This document shows, in pieces, positions 54,595 through 64,000 of a DNA stretch of 64,000 nt (its first letter is position 1; every line of letters starts with the position of its first letter). Source of the stretch: Cellvibrionaceae bacterium AOL6 (GTDB taxonomy: Bacteria > Pseudomonadota > Gammaproteobacteria > Pseudomonadales > Cellvibrionaceae); the NCBI GenBank assembly GCA_003265435.1, contig NOXC01000006.1, positions 62,001 to 126,000 on the forward strand. Reading direction: 5' to 3'. The notes below the pieces were generated by a model. That model worked only from the letters and a program-made list of their open reading frames with translations, had not been told where the DNA came from and did not search any database. Both the position numbers and the translations under genes were made by a program.

Positions 54595-55538
54595 TTTCCA
54601 ACCTTTCCAATCTCTGTGTAAGAGGTCATTGCGTCGCCAACGGCGGCCGCCAGTGCTGTGGCATCGCCACTTAAGTCTGCGCATCCCGCGGCTTCGATGC
54701 TGGCCGGCATGGAGTCGACCGCGCAGGTGTCTGAGCTTTGCACAAACACCTTGCCACCCGAAGCATGCAACAGACGCACAGATTCCGCGCCGTCATCGGC
54801 CATACCGGAAAACACAATCAAACCAGCACGCTGCTTGAATACGCGTGCGACCTTAGCCACGACCTGATTTATCGATGGCCGATAGGGGCCGTTCCAATGC
54901 CGCCCAGTCAGGTTTATGCGCTGAGCCGCGTTTAATTCAAATTCGTGATCTGGCGACACCAGATACAAGTGCCCAGCCAACAGGGGCTGCGCTTGATCAC
55001 ACACCCGCACCGGCAGTGGCGAGCGCTTGCGCAACATGGTCAACAATGACACCAGAGCAGACTGATCAATGTGCTGGGCATACAGAAAAGCCGCACTGTG
55101 CGCGCTGGCGGGCAAACTGCTGAGAAACTCGGCAACCGCCTCCGGACCGCCCGTTGACGCCGCCAATATCCACAGACGCTCTGCCAGCAGGCCCGTACTC
55201 TGCGCATCGGACTGATGGCTGGTGACGCTTGCCGAGAGCCTGGCTTCAAAGGCCTGAGGCGAAGCAGAGGCATGATCTTTGTCGGCCACGTCGTCGATGA
55301 CGGCCGCGATATTCTGCTCATCCAGCCACGACAGAACTTGGTCCAGCGAATCGCTGTCCTGTTCGATACGTAACACCCAGGCATCCACGTCGCGGCTCAA
55401 TGGCAGCGCTTTTTCATCTATCAGCGCTGTCGCACTGGCCTGATGTCGTGTTTGCCGCACCAGAGCGACCAGAGCCGCCAGTTGTGCTGGACTGTCCGCC
55501 ATTAAGCCCAGCTTCAGGCTCAATCCGGAGGGCAGCAT
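54591..55538 (-). CDS. chpB: CheB-like methylesterase ChpB, receiver domain degenerate
   Basis: About 315 residues from ATG 55538, which gives a normal-length N-terminus; GTG 55577 and ATG 55571 are alternatives. The C-terminal methylesterase domain is intact, with catalytic Ser in AASTGGPEA, His in YAQHIDQ and Asp in SGMADDGAES. The N-terminal region has a receiver-like pattern but the usual phosphoacceptor segment reads W-V-L-R-I-E with Arg at the Asp position, so phosphorylation there is unlikely. It removes methyl groups from PilJ. The gene starts 10 bases after chpA. Confidence 0.88.
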   Translation of the reverse strand: MLPSGLSLKLGLMADSPAQLAALVALVRQTRHQASATALIDEKALPLSRDVDAWVLRIEQDSDSLDQVLSWLDEQNIAAVIDDVADKDHASASPQAFEARLSASVTSHQSDAQSTGLLAERLWILAASTGGPEAVAEFLSSLPASAHSAAFLYAQHIDQSALVSLLTMLRKRSPLPVRVCDQAQPLLAGHLYLVSPDHEFELNAAQRINLTGRHWNGPYRPSINQVVAKVARVFKQRAGLIVFSGMADDGAESVRLLHASGGKVFVQSSDTCAVDSMPASIEAAGCADLSGDATALAAAVGDAMTSYTEIGKVGK

Positions 55539-55548
55539 CTCGCTGAAG

Positions 55549-58500
55549 TCAGCGGCCTGATGCCCCGGCATCCTCACCGATGAGCTCCTGAATGGTTTCA
55601 ATCAACGCGTCTTCTTGATAGGGCTTACCCATGTAGCGATCCACACCCAGACTCTTCGCATGATCACGGTGCTTGGCCCCGGTTCGGGACGTGATCATGA
55701 TGATGGGCAGGTGCTTCCAACGCTGGGTGGTGCGAATGTTTTTCGCCACCTCAAAGCCATCCATACGCGGCATTTCAATATCGAGCAGCATCAGATCCGG
55801 GATGTCATCCTGCAGAACGCGCAGGGCATCGACACCGTCTTTTGCGGTGATCACGTTGTAGCCCTCCCGCTCGAGGAAACGTGTCGTTACCTTACGTACG
55901 GTTACCGAGTCATCGACGACCATCACCGTGCGCACGCGCTGAGGCTCTTGCGCCTCCTGTTCTTCGCCGTGCAACTCGAGCTGCGCGCGCTTGGCGGCAT
56001 CAAGCAACAGGTCGGCCTTGGCAATTTCCTGACGTACAAGGGCGTGCGGGTCGAGAATCACAACGACGCTACCGTCCCCCATGACCGTCGCACCACTGAG
56101 ACCCTGTACGGTACTAAACTGAGCACCAAGGCTCTTCACAACGATCTCGCGGCTGCCCATCAGGGCATCGACTTGCAGCGCCATTTTGTGCTGCGCGGTA
56201 CGCACGAGCACGATGGGCAACGGCAGTGCGTGCCCTTCGAGAATCGCTTTGCGCCCCGGATAGAGCAGACCACCGAGATAGCGCACTTTAAAGCGGTCCC
56301 CAGCGTATTCGAAGTCGGAATCCGGGTTGTCGTAGTAGTGCTCCAGCTCGAAGGGGCTGATTCGCACAATACCTTCGATCGCGTTCAATGGAATCGCGTA
56401 AGGGTCCTGCCCGATCGCCACCATCAACGCGCGGTTAACGGACAGCGTAAACGGCAACTGAATAATGAATTCGGTCCCGCGGCCCCATTCGGAGTTAATG
56501 GTGACGTCACCGCCGAGCTGTTTGATTTCGGCATTCACCACGTCCATGCCGACACCGCGGCCGGAAATTTGCGTCACGCTTTCGGCGGTACTGAAACCCG
56601 CGTGCAGAATGAACTGCATGATGTCGTGATCACTGAGCTCAGCATCCGCATCCATCAGGCCGCGCTCAATCGCTTTTTTGCGCACGCGCTGCAGATCGAT
56701 ACCGCGACCGTCATCCGCCAGGCGGATGGTGACGTTACTGCCTTCGCGACCGAGCGTCAGCACGATGCGACCACTTTCCGGCTTACCCGACGCCACTCGA
56801 TCTTCGGGGCTTTCAATACCGTGGTCGACCGCGTTACGCAGCATGTGCTCGAACGGCGGCACCATGCGCTCCAATACGTTTCGGTCCAACTCACCTTCGA
56901 TGTTGTCGAGTTCGAAACTGACTTTTTTACCGAGTTCAGACGCCACCTGTCGCACGATACGACGCAGGCGCGGCACCAGACGCGAGAACGGCACCATGCG
57001 CGAGCGCATCAGGCCTTCCTGCAGGTTGGTGTTGATGCGCGACTGCTGCAACAGCGTGGTTTCAGCATCTTTCACTTTGTTGCTGAGATCACTGCGCAAA
57101 TCGTAGAGATCCGAGGCCGACTCCATCAGTGAGCGCGACAGTTGCTGCAACTGGGAGTAACGGTCCATTTCGAGGGGGTCGAAGCTCTCTTCGTGAACCG
57201 CCATCTGCTCCTGTCGGAACAGGATCTGTGCTTCGGTTTCGATGTCGAGTCGTCGCAGCTGCTCCTGCAGACGCGAGATCGTCGCATCGACTTCATCGAG
57301 CGACATACGAAATTCTGACACTTGCTCCTCGAGTCGAGCACGGCTGATCGAGGTCTCACCCGCCAGGTTCACCAGCTCTTCGAGCAATTCGGAATTGACC
57401 CGTACCACTTCCTGAGGGCCGGCCTTTTTCGCCGCGACGGCTACCGCGGCGCCGCCACCCGTGTCGGGCATGCTGTCCATTGGCGCAGGCGTTTTCGGCT
57501 TGCCAACGAAGGGCACCACATTGCCACCGCTGCTGTCGCCCGAAGGCGGCGCCATGCTGGGCGTGTCTTCGACTTCGGCTTTATCCACCACGTCGCTTGC
57601 GGGGATGTCCGGTGTCGGTGAATCATCCAAGACGACCGCTGCGCCACCGAGCTGCGCTTTCACGGCGTTCACCGCGCGCACGCTCTTGTCCTGAAACTGA
57701 TGTACCTGAGCGAACACATTCGCATCGACCTCAGCGGGGTTCAATGCAATCAAGTAGCTCTCGTAGTCATGCACCAGGTCACCCAGGCGCTGCAGGCCGC
57801 TCAGACGAGCACCGCCCTTCATCGTGTGCAGTGCGCGCTTCATTTCTTCAAGTGCGCGCACATCGCCTTCGGATTCCCAGTTGTGGATGGCTTCGTCCAT
57901 CTCTTCAAAGAGTTCGTCGGACTCTTCGAGGAAAACCTCGAGAATGTCCGCATCGAAATCATCTGAGTCCATGTCGATGATATCCAGAGCACCGCCGACT
58001 GCCGCTGCGGATGTTTCCTGCGGCGTATCTTCTTGGCTGTCCTCTGTCGCTTCGAGATCAAAGCTTTCATCTTCCGAGCTCGTCTCTTCCGGCGCTTCGG
58101 CCTCTAGCGTGCTCGGCTCAGCATGCCATTCGTCCGATGGTCCCTGCTCCTCGCTGTCACCCACGAGTGCATCAACCGTGCTGTCTTCGAGCTGGGCTTC
58201 GAGTTCAATGCTGGGCTCTTCAAAACTGACATCGACATGCTCGTTGAGCTCGTGGGGCTCATCTGCGAAAGCGCTTTGCTCAGGCTGCACGAAGGCATCC
58301 TGAGCCGGCTGCATCTCGTCGCTGGGCAGGTCTTCGCTTTGGAAAACGGGTTCGGGTGTGGACTCAAAAGCGGACGGCGGCGTATCCCAGCTCGGCATTT
58401 CGTCAACCGGTGCTGCGTCAACCGGTGTCTCGTCAACCGGCGCGACGTCCTCAGGCGCGTCGTCGAGTAGCATGTGCTCGCTCCCGGCTTCAGGCGCGTA

Positions 58501-61500
58501 GCTGTCGGCAGGCGTTTGCATCTCGGCTTCCGTCTGCAGCGTATCCACGCTGTCGTCGACATACACGTCCGTAAGCGCAGGCATGCCCTCAGGCAGGGTA
58601 TCGGCACTGGGTGTACTGTCTTCCACTTGGGCCAGATAAGCGCGCAAATCATCAATGAGGGACGCGGGTGGCGCCTGCACGTTCTGACCTGCGGCCACAG
58701 CATCCACCATGTCCAGCAACGCATCATGACCGCGTTTCAGTTGAGCGTGCGCGTCGCTATTGATGTGCTGAGGTGACGCCAACAACGCATCGTAGATGTC
58801 GACAAGAAGCAGAGAGACCGTCTCCATGTCGGGCAACTTGGCCTGCGCTGCGCCGACCGCGAGCGTCTTAAGTTCGGAGCTGAGTTCAGGCACACGGGGC
58901 TCGGAGGACGGATCGCGACACCAGCAATCCAGTATCTGATCGGCGTCGAGCAAGAGGCTCATTTCTTCGGCCATGAAGATCGACAAGAGACGCGGATCGA
59001 CTGGCTTTTCACCATCGCGCTCAAGCTCTTTCATGCGCACTAAGTGGCCAACCGCCAGCTCCCGCAATTCGGCGGTACGCGCGAGGAATTGATCCAATTT
59101 GTCGATCTGAACCGGCTCGCGGCGACCGATCTGCTCGAGCGAGGTCAAGGTGTAGGCGACGGCATCTCGCATCAACTGGAGAATGTCCTCGTTGATGGGC
59201 ACCTGAAAGGTCACCATCTCTTTGGCAAAGCTTTCCAAGACCTCATACATGCGCGCGATCGGCGTCACCTGCGCCATCCTCGCACTGCCTTTCAAGGTAT
59301 GCAGGGCACGCTGGAGATCATCGGTGGGCGGCAGGTACAGCGGCGCTTCCGCTTCCATCCAGGCGATAAATTCACGGATGGTGCTGAGGTGAGTTTCCAC
59401 CTCACTGCAGAAAATTTCTAACAGCGCTTGATCGTCTTCATCGTCGCTGTCGTCAAGCTCGGGTTCGAACTCGGCCGCTGGGGCCGGCTCCTCTGCCACG
59501 GCTTGCTGGGTGTCGATATTGAAATCATGCGGCACCACACCTTCAGCCAGGGTAAATGCCCAACGACTGAAGTCTTCGGCTTCGGCCGCTCGTGGATTCG
59601 GTTTGCGCGTACGGAACGCTTCGACCATGTCGGGCAGGATACCGCAGACCGCGTTGACGATTTGTCCATGCTGCGCCTGATACGACACGGATTGATCGAT
59701 CACACGATTGAGCATGTTTTCAATGGACCACGCCAATTCACCCACTTCCATCGCCTCGACCATACGGCCGCTGCCTTTGAGGGTGTGGAAGGCTCGGCGC
59801 ACCACCGTCAACGCTTCCTGGTTATCGGGCTGGTCGATCCATTGCGGCACGTGCTCTTCGAGTGTTTCAAGCACTTCTGCCGCTTCTTCGATAAAGACTT
59901 CGACGATTTCATCATCGATGTCAGATTCTTCTTCGACGGCCTCTGGCTCTGGCGCGGCAATAGGCGGCGCGTCAAATTCGTCGCTACTGCTCGGTGTCTC
60001 GTCTACCAGCGCTTCAGTCTGAAGCGAATCCGGTTCACTCAACTCTTCGGCAGGTGCGGCTTCGAATGGGGCAATACTTTCCGGCTCGGCCTCTACAGGC
60101 TCGACGAAAGGCGTTTCAGGTTCAGTGGGTTCAACAACGACTTCCGCTACGGGGGGCGCCGCCTCGACCACTTCAAGTTGCGGAGCGGGTTCCGGCTCAG
60201 CGCGCTGTTCCGCCTCGGGCTCACTCGCCCGTTCCGGTGCATCGAATCCCAACTCGGTCAAACTTTCTTCGGCGACATCGAGCAGTGAATCGGCATCCTC
60301 ACTCATGTCGTTGGAAATGCGCTCAAGGAAATACTCGACACTGGCCATCGCATCAGCGAGTTTTTCCAGCGTATGCCAGCTCGGCTCAACGCCATCATTC
60401 GACAATTTGTCGACGATGAACTGAGAGCACTGATCAATGATGCGCCCTGCACGAGGCAGCGGCACCATGTCCAAGCCACCGCGAATGTCATGCAGCAACT
60501 GATCGATGTTCTCGAGGCGCTCTACGTCCCACTGCGACGAAATGTAATCGATGATCGCTTCTTTTGCTTTTTCCAGACCCACCTGGCACTCGCGAATGAC
60601 CGCGAGCTTCGCCTCATCAATCTCAATACTGCGCTCATTGATGTTGCTCAGGTCGCGATGACGATCAACCGCTTTGGAAATCGCTTCGAGCTTGGTATCG
60701 ACGTCGATAATATCGCTCGCCGAATGGACGAGGGTCGCCTCGTCAAGACTGTTTCGCTGACTGAGTTCTTCCAGCGCCTCCGCCTGCATCAGCATTTTGC
60801 GTCGCAATTCACCGATACCAAGTACCGCCAGTGTGTCGGCCACACGCTTGACCACCGGCAGCACTTCTCTTAATTCGCTAGGCGACAGCTGAGAGGTCAA
60901 CACCGTATCCAGATTGGATTTGATGCTTTTGAGTTCTTCACGCAGTGCAAGCACCACCGAGCGTACGGCTTCCGGGTCCAATGCAGAGACGTTGTAGCCC
61001 TCGACATTTTCTTCGCCGTCAGACAGCTCGCCTTGCTTGACCAAGTAGCGTGATTTCACCGCCTGAATACGCGGTGTCTTCGCTTCGCTGCGCGCGACGT
61101 AGTACAACAGGTTTTTAATCAGACCTTCGCGCGGTGCAGCATGAAAAGACTCAGGTGCTTTCTCCGCCAGCACGCGCAATTCGCGCGCAAGATGACGAAG
61201 CAGACCCTGTACGGCCACGCTCATTTCGATGTCTTCGTTTTTCAGGCCTTCAATGAGCGCCAGTGCAATCGTCCAAAGTGGGCCCGCACGTGTCCCGCTG
61301 GTGAGTACCGTTAGGCGCTCAAACACTTTTTCGATGTAGGCCAGGTTCTCGCCTACTTTGATGTTGCGCAGCACACTGGCGGCGGCAAACTGGTACATTT
61401 CACGTAGTTTGCCGGTGACCTGACGCAATTTCGCCGGGTCATTTAATACCGGGTGTTTCGCCCCACCGAGCTCTTCCAGAGCGCTCAGGTCGGGAGAGAA

Positions 61501-61914
61501 AAGATTGGTTTCCGAGAGGTAAGCTTGTTTGCGAACCGCGCGAATATCGTTCAACAGAGGCAGGATCGAACGGGCGGTGTCGTCGCGGTAGACTTTGACG
61601 TGATCGAGGTAGATTGGAAGCTGCAGCAGGGAGCGCATCAGTACTTCTTGCGCGTCACTGACGTTAGAGACACTTTGATCCATGATGCCTTGCGCCAGCG
61701 CTTCCATTTCTTCGGCCAGCAATGACGCACCGTGGAACTCGACAATTTGCAGACTGCCACGCACCTGATGAATATGGGTCACACAAAAACGCAGTTGTGT
61801 GGTGTCCTTCGGGTTTTCAACATAGGCTTCAAGCGCCTGTCGGGCATCATTGAGCGTCTCTTCGATTTCGCCCAATACCCAGTCTAGTGCGGCATAGTTA
61901 CGTTGATCACCCAT
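55549..61914 (-). CDS. chpA: hybrid chemotaxis kinase ChpA (CheA with many Hpt domains and receiver)
   Basis: 2121 residues, the central kinase of the Pil-Chp system. Hpt-type motifs: a degenerate HIHQVRGS near residue 47, HDIRGGLD near 475, then canonical FHTLKGSGR near 710, LHTLKGSAR near 871 and LHTMKGGAR near 1363. Acidic Pro/Glu-rich linkers separate them (about 560-690 and 1110-1330). The CheA dimer/ATPase part has EELVNLAGE and NAVDHGIESPEDR (near 1696), followed by a CheW-like domain and a C-terminal receiver with LLDIEMPRMDG (Asp near 2041). P. aeruginosa ChpA is longer (about 2470 residues). It signals to type IV pili through PilG/PilH, expected beyond the right edge. Confidence 0.95.
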   Translation of the reverse strand: MGDQRNYAALDWVLGEIEETLNDARQALEAYVENPKDTTQLRFCVTHIHQVRGSLQIVEFHGASLLAEEMEALAQGIMDQSVSNVSDAQEVLMRSLLQLPIYLDHVKVYRDDTARSILPLLNDIRAVRKQAYLSETNLFSPDLSALEELGGAKHPVLNDPAKLRQVTGKLREMYQFAAASVLRNIKVGENLAYIEKVFERLTVLTSGTRAGPLWTIALALIEGLKNEDIEMSVAVQGLLRHLARELRVLAEKAPESFHAAPREGLIKNLLYYVARSEAKTPRIQAVKSRYLVKQGELSDGEENVEGYNVSALDPEAVRSVVLALREELKSIKSNLDTVLTSQLSPSELREVLPVVKRVADTLAVLGIGELRRKMLMQAEALEELSQRNSLDEATLVHSASDIIDVDTKLEAISKAVDRHRDLSNINERSIEIDEAKLAVIRECQVGLEKAKEAIIDYISSQWDVERLENIDQLLHDIRGGLDMVPLPRAGRIIDQCSQFIVDKLSNDGVEPSWHTLEKLADAMASVEYFLERISNDMSEDADSLLDVAEESLTELGFDAPERASEPEAEQRAEPEPAPQLEVVEAAPPVAEVVVEPTEPETPFVEPVEAEPESIAPFEAAPAEELSEPDSLQTEALVDETPSSSDEFDAPPIAAPEPEAVEEESDIDDEIVEVFIEEAAEVLETLEEHVPQWIDQPDNQEALTVVRRAFHTLKGSGRMVEAMEVGELAWSIENMLNRVIDQSVSYQAQHGQIVNAVCGILPDMVEAFRTRKPNPRAAEAEDFSRWAFTLAEGVVPHDFNIDTQQAVAEEPAPAAEFEPELDDSDDEDDQALLEIFCSEVETHLSTIREFIAWMEAEAPLYLPPTDDLQRALHTLKGSARMAQVTPIARMYEVLESFAKEMVTFQVPINEDILQLMRDAVAYTLTSLEQIGRREPVQIDKLDQFLARTAELRELAVGHLVRMKELERDGEKPVDPRLLSIFMAEEMSLLLDADQILDCWCRDPSSEPRVPELSSELKTLAVGAAQAKLPDMETVSLLLVDIYDALLASPQHINSDAHAQLKRGHDALLDMVDAVAAGQNVQAPPASLIDDLRAYLAQVEDSTPSADTLPEGMPALTDVYVDDSVDTLQTEAEMQTPADSYAPEAGSEHMLLDDAPEDVAPVDETPVDAAPVDEMPSWDTPPSAFESTPEPVFQSEDLPSDEMQPAQDAFVQPEQSAFADEPHELNEHVDVSFEEPSIELEAQLEDSTVDALVGDSEEQGPSDEWHAEPSTLEAEAPEETSSEDESFDLEATEDSQEDTPQETSAAAVGGALDIIDMDSDDFDADILEVFLEESDELFEEMDEAIHNWESEGDVRALEEMKRALHTMKGGARLSGLQRLGDLVHDYESYLIALNPAEVDANVFAQVHQFQDKSVRAVNAVKAQLGGAAVVLDDSPTPDIPASDVVDKAEVEDTPSMAPPSGDSSGGNVVPFVGKPKTPAPMDSMPDTGGGAAVAVAAKKAGPQEVVRVNSELLEELVNLAGETSISRARLEEQVSEFRMSLDEVDATISRLQEQLRRLDIETEAQILFRQEQMAVHEESFDPLEMDRYSQLQQLSRSLMESASDLYDLRSDLSNKVKDAETTLLQQSRINTNLQEGLMRSRMVPFSRLVPRLRRIVRQVASELGKKVSFELDNIEGELDRNVLERMVPPFEHMLRNAVDHGIESPEDRVASGKPESGRIVLTLGREGSNVTIRLADDGRGIDLQRVRKKAIERGLMDADAELSDHDIMQFILHAGFSTAESVTQISGRGVGMDVVNAEIKQLGGDVTINSEWGRGTEFIIQLPFTLSVNRALMVAIGQDPYAIPLNAIEGIVRISPFELEHYYDNPDSDFEYAGDRFKVRYLGGLLYPGRKAILEGHALPLPIVLVRTAQHKMALQVDALMGSREIVVKSLGAQFSTVQGLSGATVMGDGSVVVILDPHALVRQEIAKADLLLDAAKRAQLELHGEEQEAQEPQRVRTVMVVDDSVTVRKVTTRFLEREGYNVITAKDGVDALRVLQDDIPDLMLLDIEMPRMDGFEVAKNIRTTQRWKHLPIIMITSRTGAKHRDHAKSLGVDRYMGKPYQEDALIETIQELIGEDAGASGR
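58401..58445 (-). repeat. three tandem 15-base repeats inside chpA
   Basis: A 15-base unit beginning CGTCAACCGG occurs three times in a row (58401, 58416, 58431) and encodes repeated P-V-D-x-x in the acidic linker of ChpA (P-V-D-E-T-P-V-D-A-A-P-V-D-E-M). Copy number could vary between strains. Confidence 0.8.
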
Positions 61915-61931
61915 AGGGTAGCCCTTGTCTC

Positions 61932-62798
61932 TCAGCGTCTATCACGATCAGCGGGCTTAAGGTAGGCCTGTACATCGGCCCGAGCCACCCGCTCAACGTC
62001 AGAGTTTGTCCAATTAATCACTTCACCCAGGCCGATCACGAGGATGCCCCCGGGTTTCATTTTTTTAACAATAGCGTCCAACAGCGTATGTCGCCGCTGC
62101 TGGCTGAAATACACCAGTAAATTCTGGCAGTAGATCACGTCAAACTGCAGGTTCGGCATCGCATCTGTATTCAGTGCATTCGCGCAGGTGAAACAGATTT
62201 TGTCTGAGACTTCATGAATGAACTCAAACTGATCCTTTTCGCAATTTGAAAAATATTTGTAGCGCAGCGAAGGCGGCACAAACTCCAACTTACGTTTCGA
62301 ATAACGCCCGGTGCGCGCCAGTGAAATGGCCACGCGGCTGACATCCGTCGCCGTCACACCAAAGAGCGCTTCGCGCTTGGCGAGCTCAAAGCTCTCATTG
62401 ACCAGCATCGCCAGTGAATAGGCTTCTTCGCCGGTCGCGCAGCCCAAACTCCAGATCTGAAAGGAGTCGTCGAGCGCGTTGTTGTTGATTTTGTCCTGCA
62501 GCTGATGGCAGACGAAATTGATGGAGGGCTGATGGCGGAAAAAGCTCGTTTCTTTTACCACGAGGCGATCGAGCAGAATGGACCATTCGAGTTGGCCATT
62601 CTCAGATTCGGTCACCAGGCGAAAATACGACGAAAAATCATCCGTCCCCACTTCGCGCATACGAATCGCCACCTGACTGCGCAGAAACTGCTTCTGGTGC
62701 GACGCGAGACGAATGCCTACCCGATCTTCAAGCAGCTTGCTCCACTCGGAGAATTGCTGCTCGGAGAGATCCGGGGCGGAGTTATAAGACCAGACCAT
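61932..62798 (-). CDS. pilK: CheR-like methyltransferase PilK
   Basis: 288 residues. The N-terminal helical CheR domain (ASHQKQFLRSQVAIRMREVG, then VVKETSFFRH) leads to a SAM-binding domain with IWSLGCATGEEAYSLAML and later FDVIYCQNLLVYF. It methylates glutamates of the PilJ receptor. It sits 15 bases after pilJ and 17 bases before chpA, in the order seen in the Pseudomonas pil-chp cluster. Confidence 0.92.
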   Translation of the reverse strand: MVWSYNSAPDLSEQQFSEWSKLLEDRVGIRLASHQKQFLRSQVAIRMREVGTDDFSSYFRLVTESENGQLEWSILLDRLVVKETSFFRHQPSINFVCHQLQDKINNNALDDSFQIWSLGCATGEEAYSLAMLVNESFELAKREALFGVTATDVSRVAISLARTGRYSKRKLEFVPPSLRYKYFSNCEKDQFEFIHEVSDKICFTCANALNTDAMPNLQFDVIYCQNLLVYFSQQRRHTLLDAIVKKMKPGGILVIGLGEVINWTNSDVERVARADVQAYLKPADRDRR

Positions 62799-62813
62799 CG
62801 GCGCTCAGCCGCT

Positions 62814-64000
62814 TTACACGCCGACCCGATCGCGCTCGGAGGACAACTCTTCGGCGTAGGCGTCTTCAACTTCAGAAAGCATCTGCTCTTCGGTCAGGTC
62901 CATGACCTCATCATCCAAGGTCGCAACCTCGTTGCCGGTCACGTCATCGTAATCCGCGTCTCCAGCATCCAGGTCCAGTGTTTCATCGTCGTTTTCAGCA
63001 TCCACTTCAGCAGGCAGAGTGAAGCCCGATACCGACTCATTCAGCTCCATCGCCAACTGCGAGAGGTTACCAATCGATTTCGCCGTGGCGTTGGTACCGG
63101 CAGAGGTCTGTGAGGTAATTTCCTGAATCACGTTCATCGTGTTCGAGATGTGGCCCGCGGAGGACGCCTGTTGACGTGCCGCGTTCGAGATGTTCTGAAT
63201 CAATTCTGCAAGGCTGGCGGATACCGTTTCGATTTCTTCCAGTGCCACACCCGCATCCTGTGCAAGGCGTGCTCCCCGTACCACTTCCGCGGTCGTTTGC
63301 TCCATCGAGATAACCGCTTCGTTGGTATCGTTCTGAATAGTTTTAACGAGTGATTCAATCTGCTTGGTCGCCGTGGCAGAACGTTCTGCGAGTCGCTGAA
63401 CCTCATCCGCTACCACCGCGAAGCCTCGACCGGCGTCACCCGCCATCGATGCCTGAATGGCCGCGTTAAGTGCGAGGATGTTGGTTTGGTCAGCAATGTC
63501 GTTAATCAGGCCAACGATGTCACCAATCTCCTGGGAAGATTCACCCAGTCGCTTAATCCGTTTTGACGTGTCCTGAATCTGTTCACGAATGGTATCCATG
63601 CCGTGAATGGTGTTCTGTACCACTTTCGCACCGTTGCTCGCGATCGATACCGATCGCTCCGCAACGCCGGCGGATTCGGCGGCGTTCGCAGATACCTGGT
63701 CAATTGTGACCGCCATTTCATTAATTGCAGCAGAGGCCCCGGCAATTTCCTGCGCCTGGTGCTCGGCCGCTTCGGCAAGGTGCAGTGCGGTTTGCTGGGT
63801 ATCACTGGAGCTCGATACAACCCGGTCGGCCGTTTCGTTAATGCGCGACACAAGGATACGAAGTTGGTCAATCGTGTAGTTGATGGAGTCCGCGATCGCA
63901 CCGGTGAAGTCCTCGGTTACGGTCGCTGTCGTGGTCAAGTCACCGTCAGCGAGGTCGGCCAGCTCATCGAGCAGTCGCAAAATTGCGTTTTGGTTTCGGT
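62814..64000 (-). CDS. pilJ: twitching-motility chemoreceptor PilJ (C-terminal part)
   Basis: The frame is open to the right edge (codons read R-N-Q-N-A-I-L-R-L-L-D-E-L-A-D-L-A-D-G-D-L-T), so the gene continues outside the window and the N-terminal sensor is missing. What is present is the HAMP-proximal region and the full signalling domain, with the hairpin tip INDIADQTNILALNAAIQAS and [18 protein letters not shown]. The acidic C-terminus (L-D-L-D-A-G-D-A-D-Y-D-D-V) is less typical. PilJ is the receptor of the Pil-Chp system, which links surface contact to type IV pili. Confidence 0.92.
   Translation of the reverse strand, partial: RNQNAILRLLDELADLADGDLTTTATVTEDFTGAIADSINYTIDQLRILVSRINETADRVVSSSSDTQQTALHLAEAAEHQAQEIAGASAAINEMAVTIDQVSANAAESAGVAERSVSIASNGAKVVQNTIHGMDTIREQIQDTSKRIKRLGESSQEIGDIVGLINDIADQTNILALNAAIQASMAGDAGRGFAVVADEVQRLAERSATATKQIESLVKTIQNDTNEAVISMEQTTAEVVRGARLAQDAGVALEEIETVSASLAELIQNISNAARQQASSAGHISNTMNVIQEITSQTSAGTNATAKSIGNLSQLAMELNESVSGFTLPAEVDAENDDETLDLDAGDADYDDVTGNEVATLDDEVMDLTEEQMLSEVEDAYAEELSSERDRVGV

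Noticed and set aside
55615-57132. 505-codon open frame on the plus strand
   Set aside because: Lies wholly inside chpA on the other strand; the chpA frame has clear domains throughout, and the antisense product has no recognisable motif and a shadow-like composition.
59428-60288. 286-codon open frame on the plus strand, Arg/Phe-rich
   Set aside because: Antisense to the acidic Hpt/linker part of chpA; the composition mirrors the Glu/Asp-rich sense protein.
1-64000. CRISPR arrays, tRNA and rRNA genes
   Set aside because: No regularly spaced repeats and no tRNA or rRNA-like sequence was recognised by eye; a dedicated search would be needed to exclude a divergent tRNA.

Overview
The window looks like chromosome from a Gram-negative gammaproteobacterium of the Pseudomonadales/Oceanospirillales kind. 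The basis is a Pil-Chp chemosensory cluster (pilJ-pilK-chpA-chpB-chpC), the nudE / yrfG-hslR-hslO neighbourhood known from Enterobacterales and relatives, rapA, a YgiQ radical SAM protein, msrPQ, TonB-dependent uptake and many c-di-GMP proteins. G+C looks moderately high, with AT-rich intergenic gaps. I see no rRNA, tRNA, CRISPR array, transposase, integrase or phage genes. Genes are dense and no gene-free gap exceeds about 300 bases.

Layout. 1-0.8 kb: end of a molybdate transport operon (modA, start of modB) whose modA signal peptide is broken at a homopolymer. 0.9-7.2 kb: exported proteins: a NodB-like lipoprotein, a DUF4136 lipoprotein, a DUF3604 protein, a secreted alpha/beta hydrolase and a coupled lipoprotein. 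7.3-12 kb: SYLF protein, lipoprotein, an Omp85-type barrel without POTRA domains, and a divergent TraF-like outer membrane protein. 12-19 kb: rapA, ygiQ-type gene, a degenerate GGDEF protein and an orphan periplasmic binding protein. 19.2-22.3 kb: a GbsR/MarR regulator with cytochrome bd (cioAB-type) oxidase genes behind a recognisable promoter/operator. 22.4-28.7 kb: tcdA, tatD-like gene, then a REC-GGDEF protein facing a large hybrid histidine kinase. 28.9-38.3 kb: a DnaQ-like exonuclease, a YfiR/YfiN-like pair, then a tight six-gene run of chemoreceptor, di-haem peroxidase, cupredoxin, di-haem cytochrome c, msrP and msrQ.

38.5-46.6 kb: an esterase-fold protein that has lost its nucleophile, followed by a complete Wadjet (MksFEBG/JetABCD) SMC-type plasmid-defence system. 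46.6-50.1 kb: a TonB-dependent receptor translationally linked to a cytochrome c-PQQ sugar dehydrogenase fusion. 50.2-51.2 kb: three small unknown genes. 51.4-54.0 kb: nudE facing yrfG-hslR-hslO. 54.1-64 kb: the Pil-Chp cluster, running leftward and cut by the right edge inside pilJ.

Themes. Second-messenger and chemosensory signalling are prominent: at least three GGDEF proteins, a hybrid kinase, two chemoreceptors and ChpA. So is periplasmic redox chemistry: cytochrome bd, peroxidase, cupredoxin, cytochrome c, MsrPQ and PQQ dehydrogenase. MsrP needs a molybdenum cofactor, which gives a functional though not physical link to modAB. The parts I find most worth a second look are the chemoreceptor-redox-repair operon, the Wadjet locus with its pseudo-esterase neighbour, the PQQ enzyme/receptor pair, and the modA homopolymer frame break.
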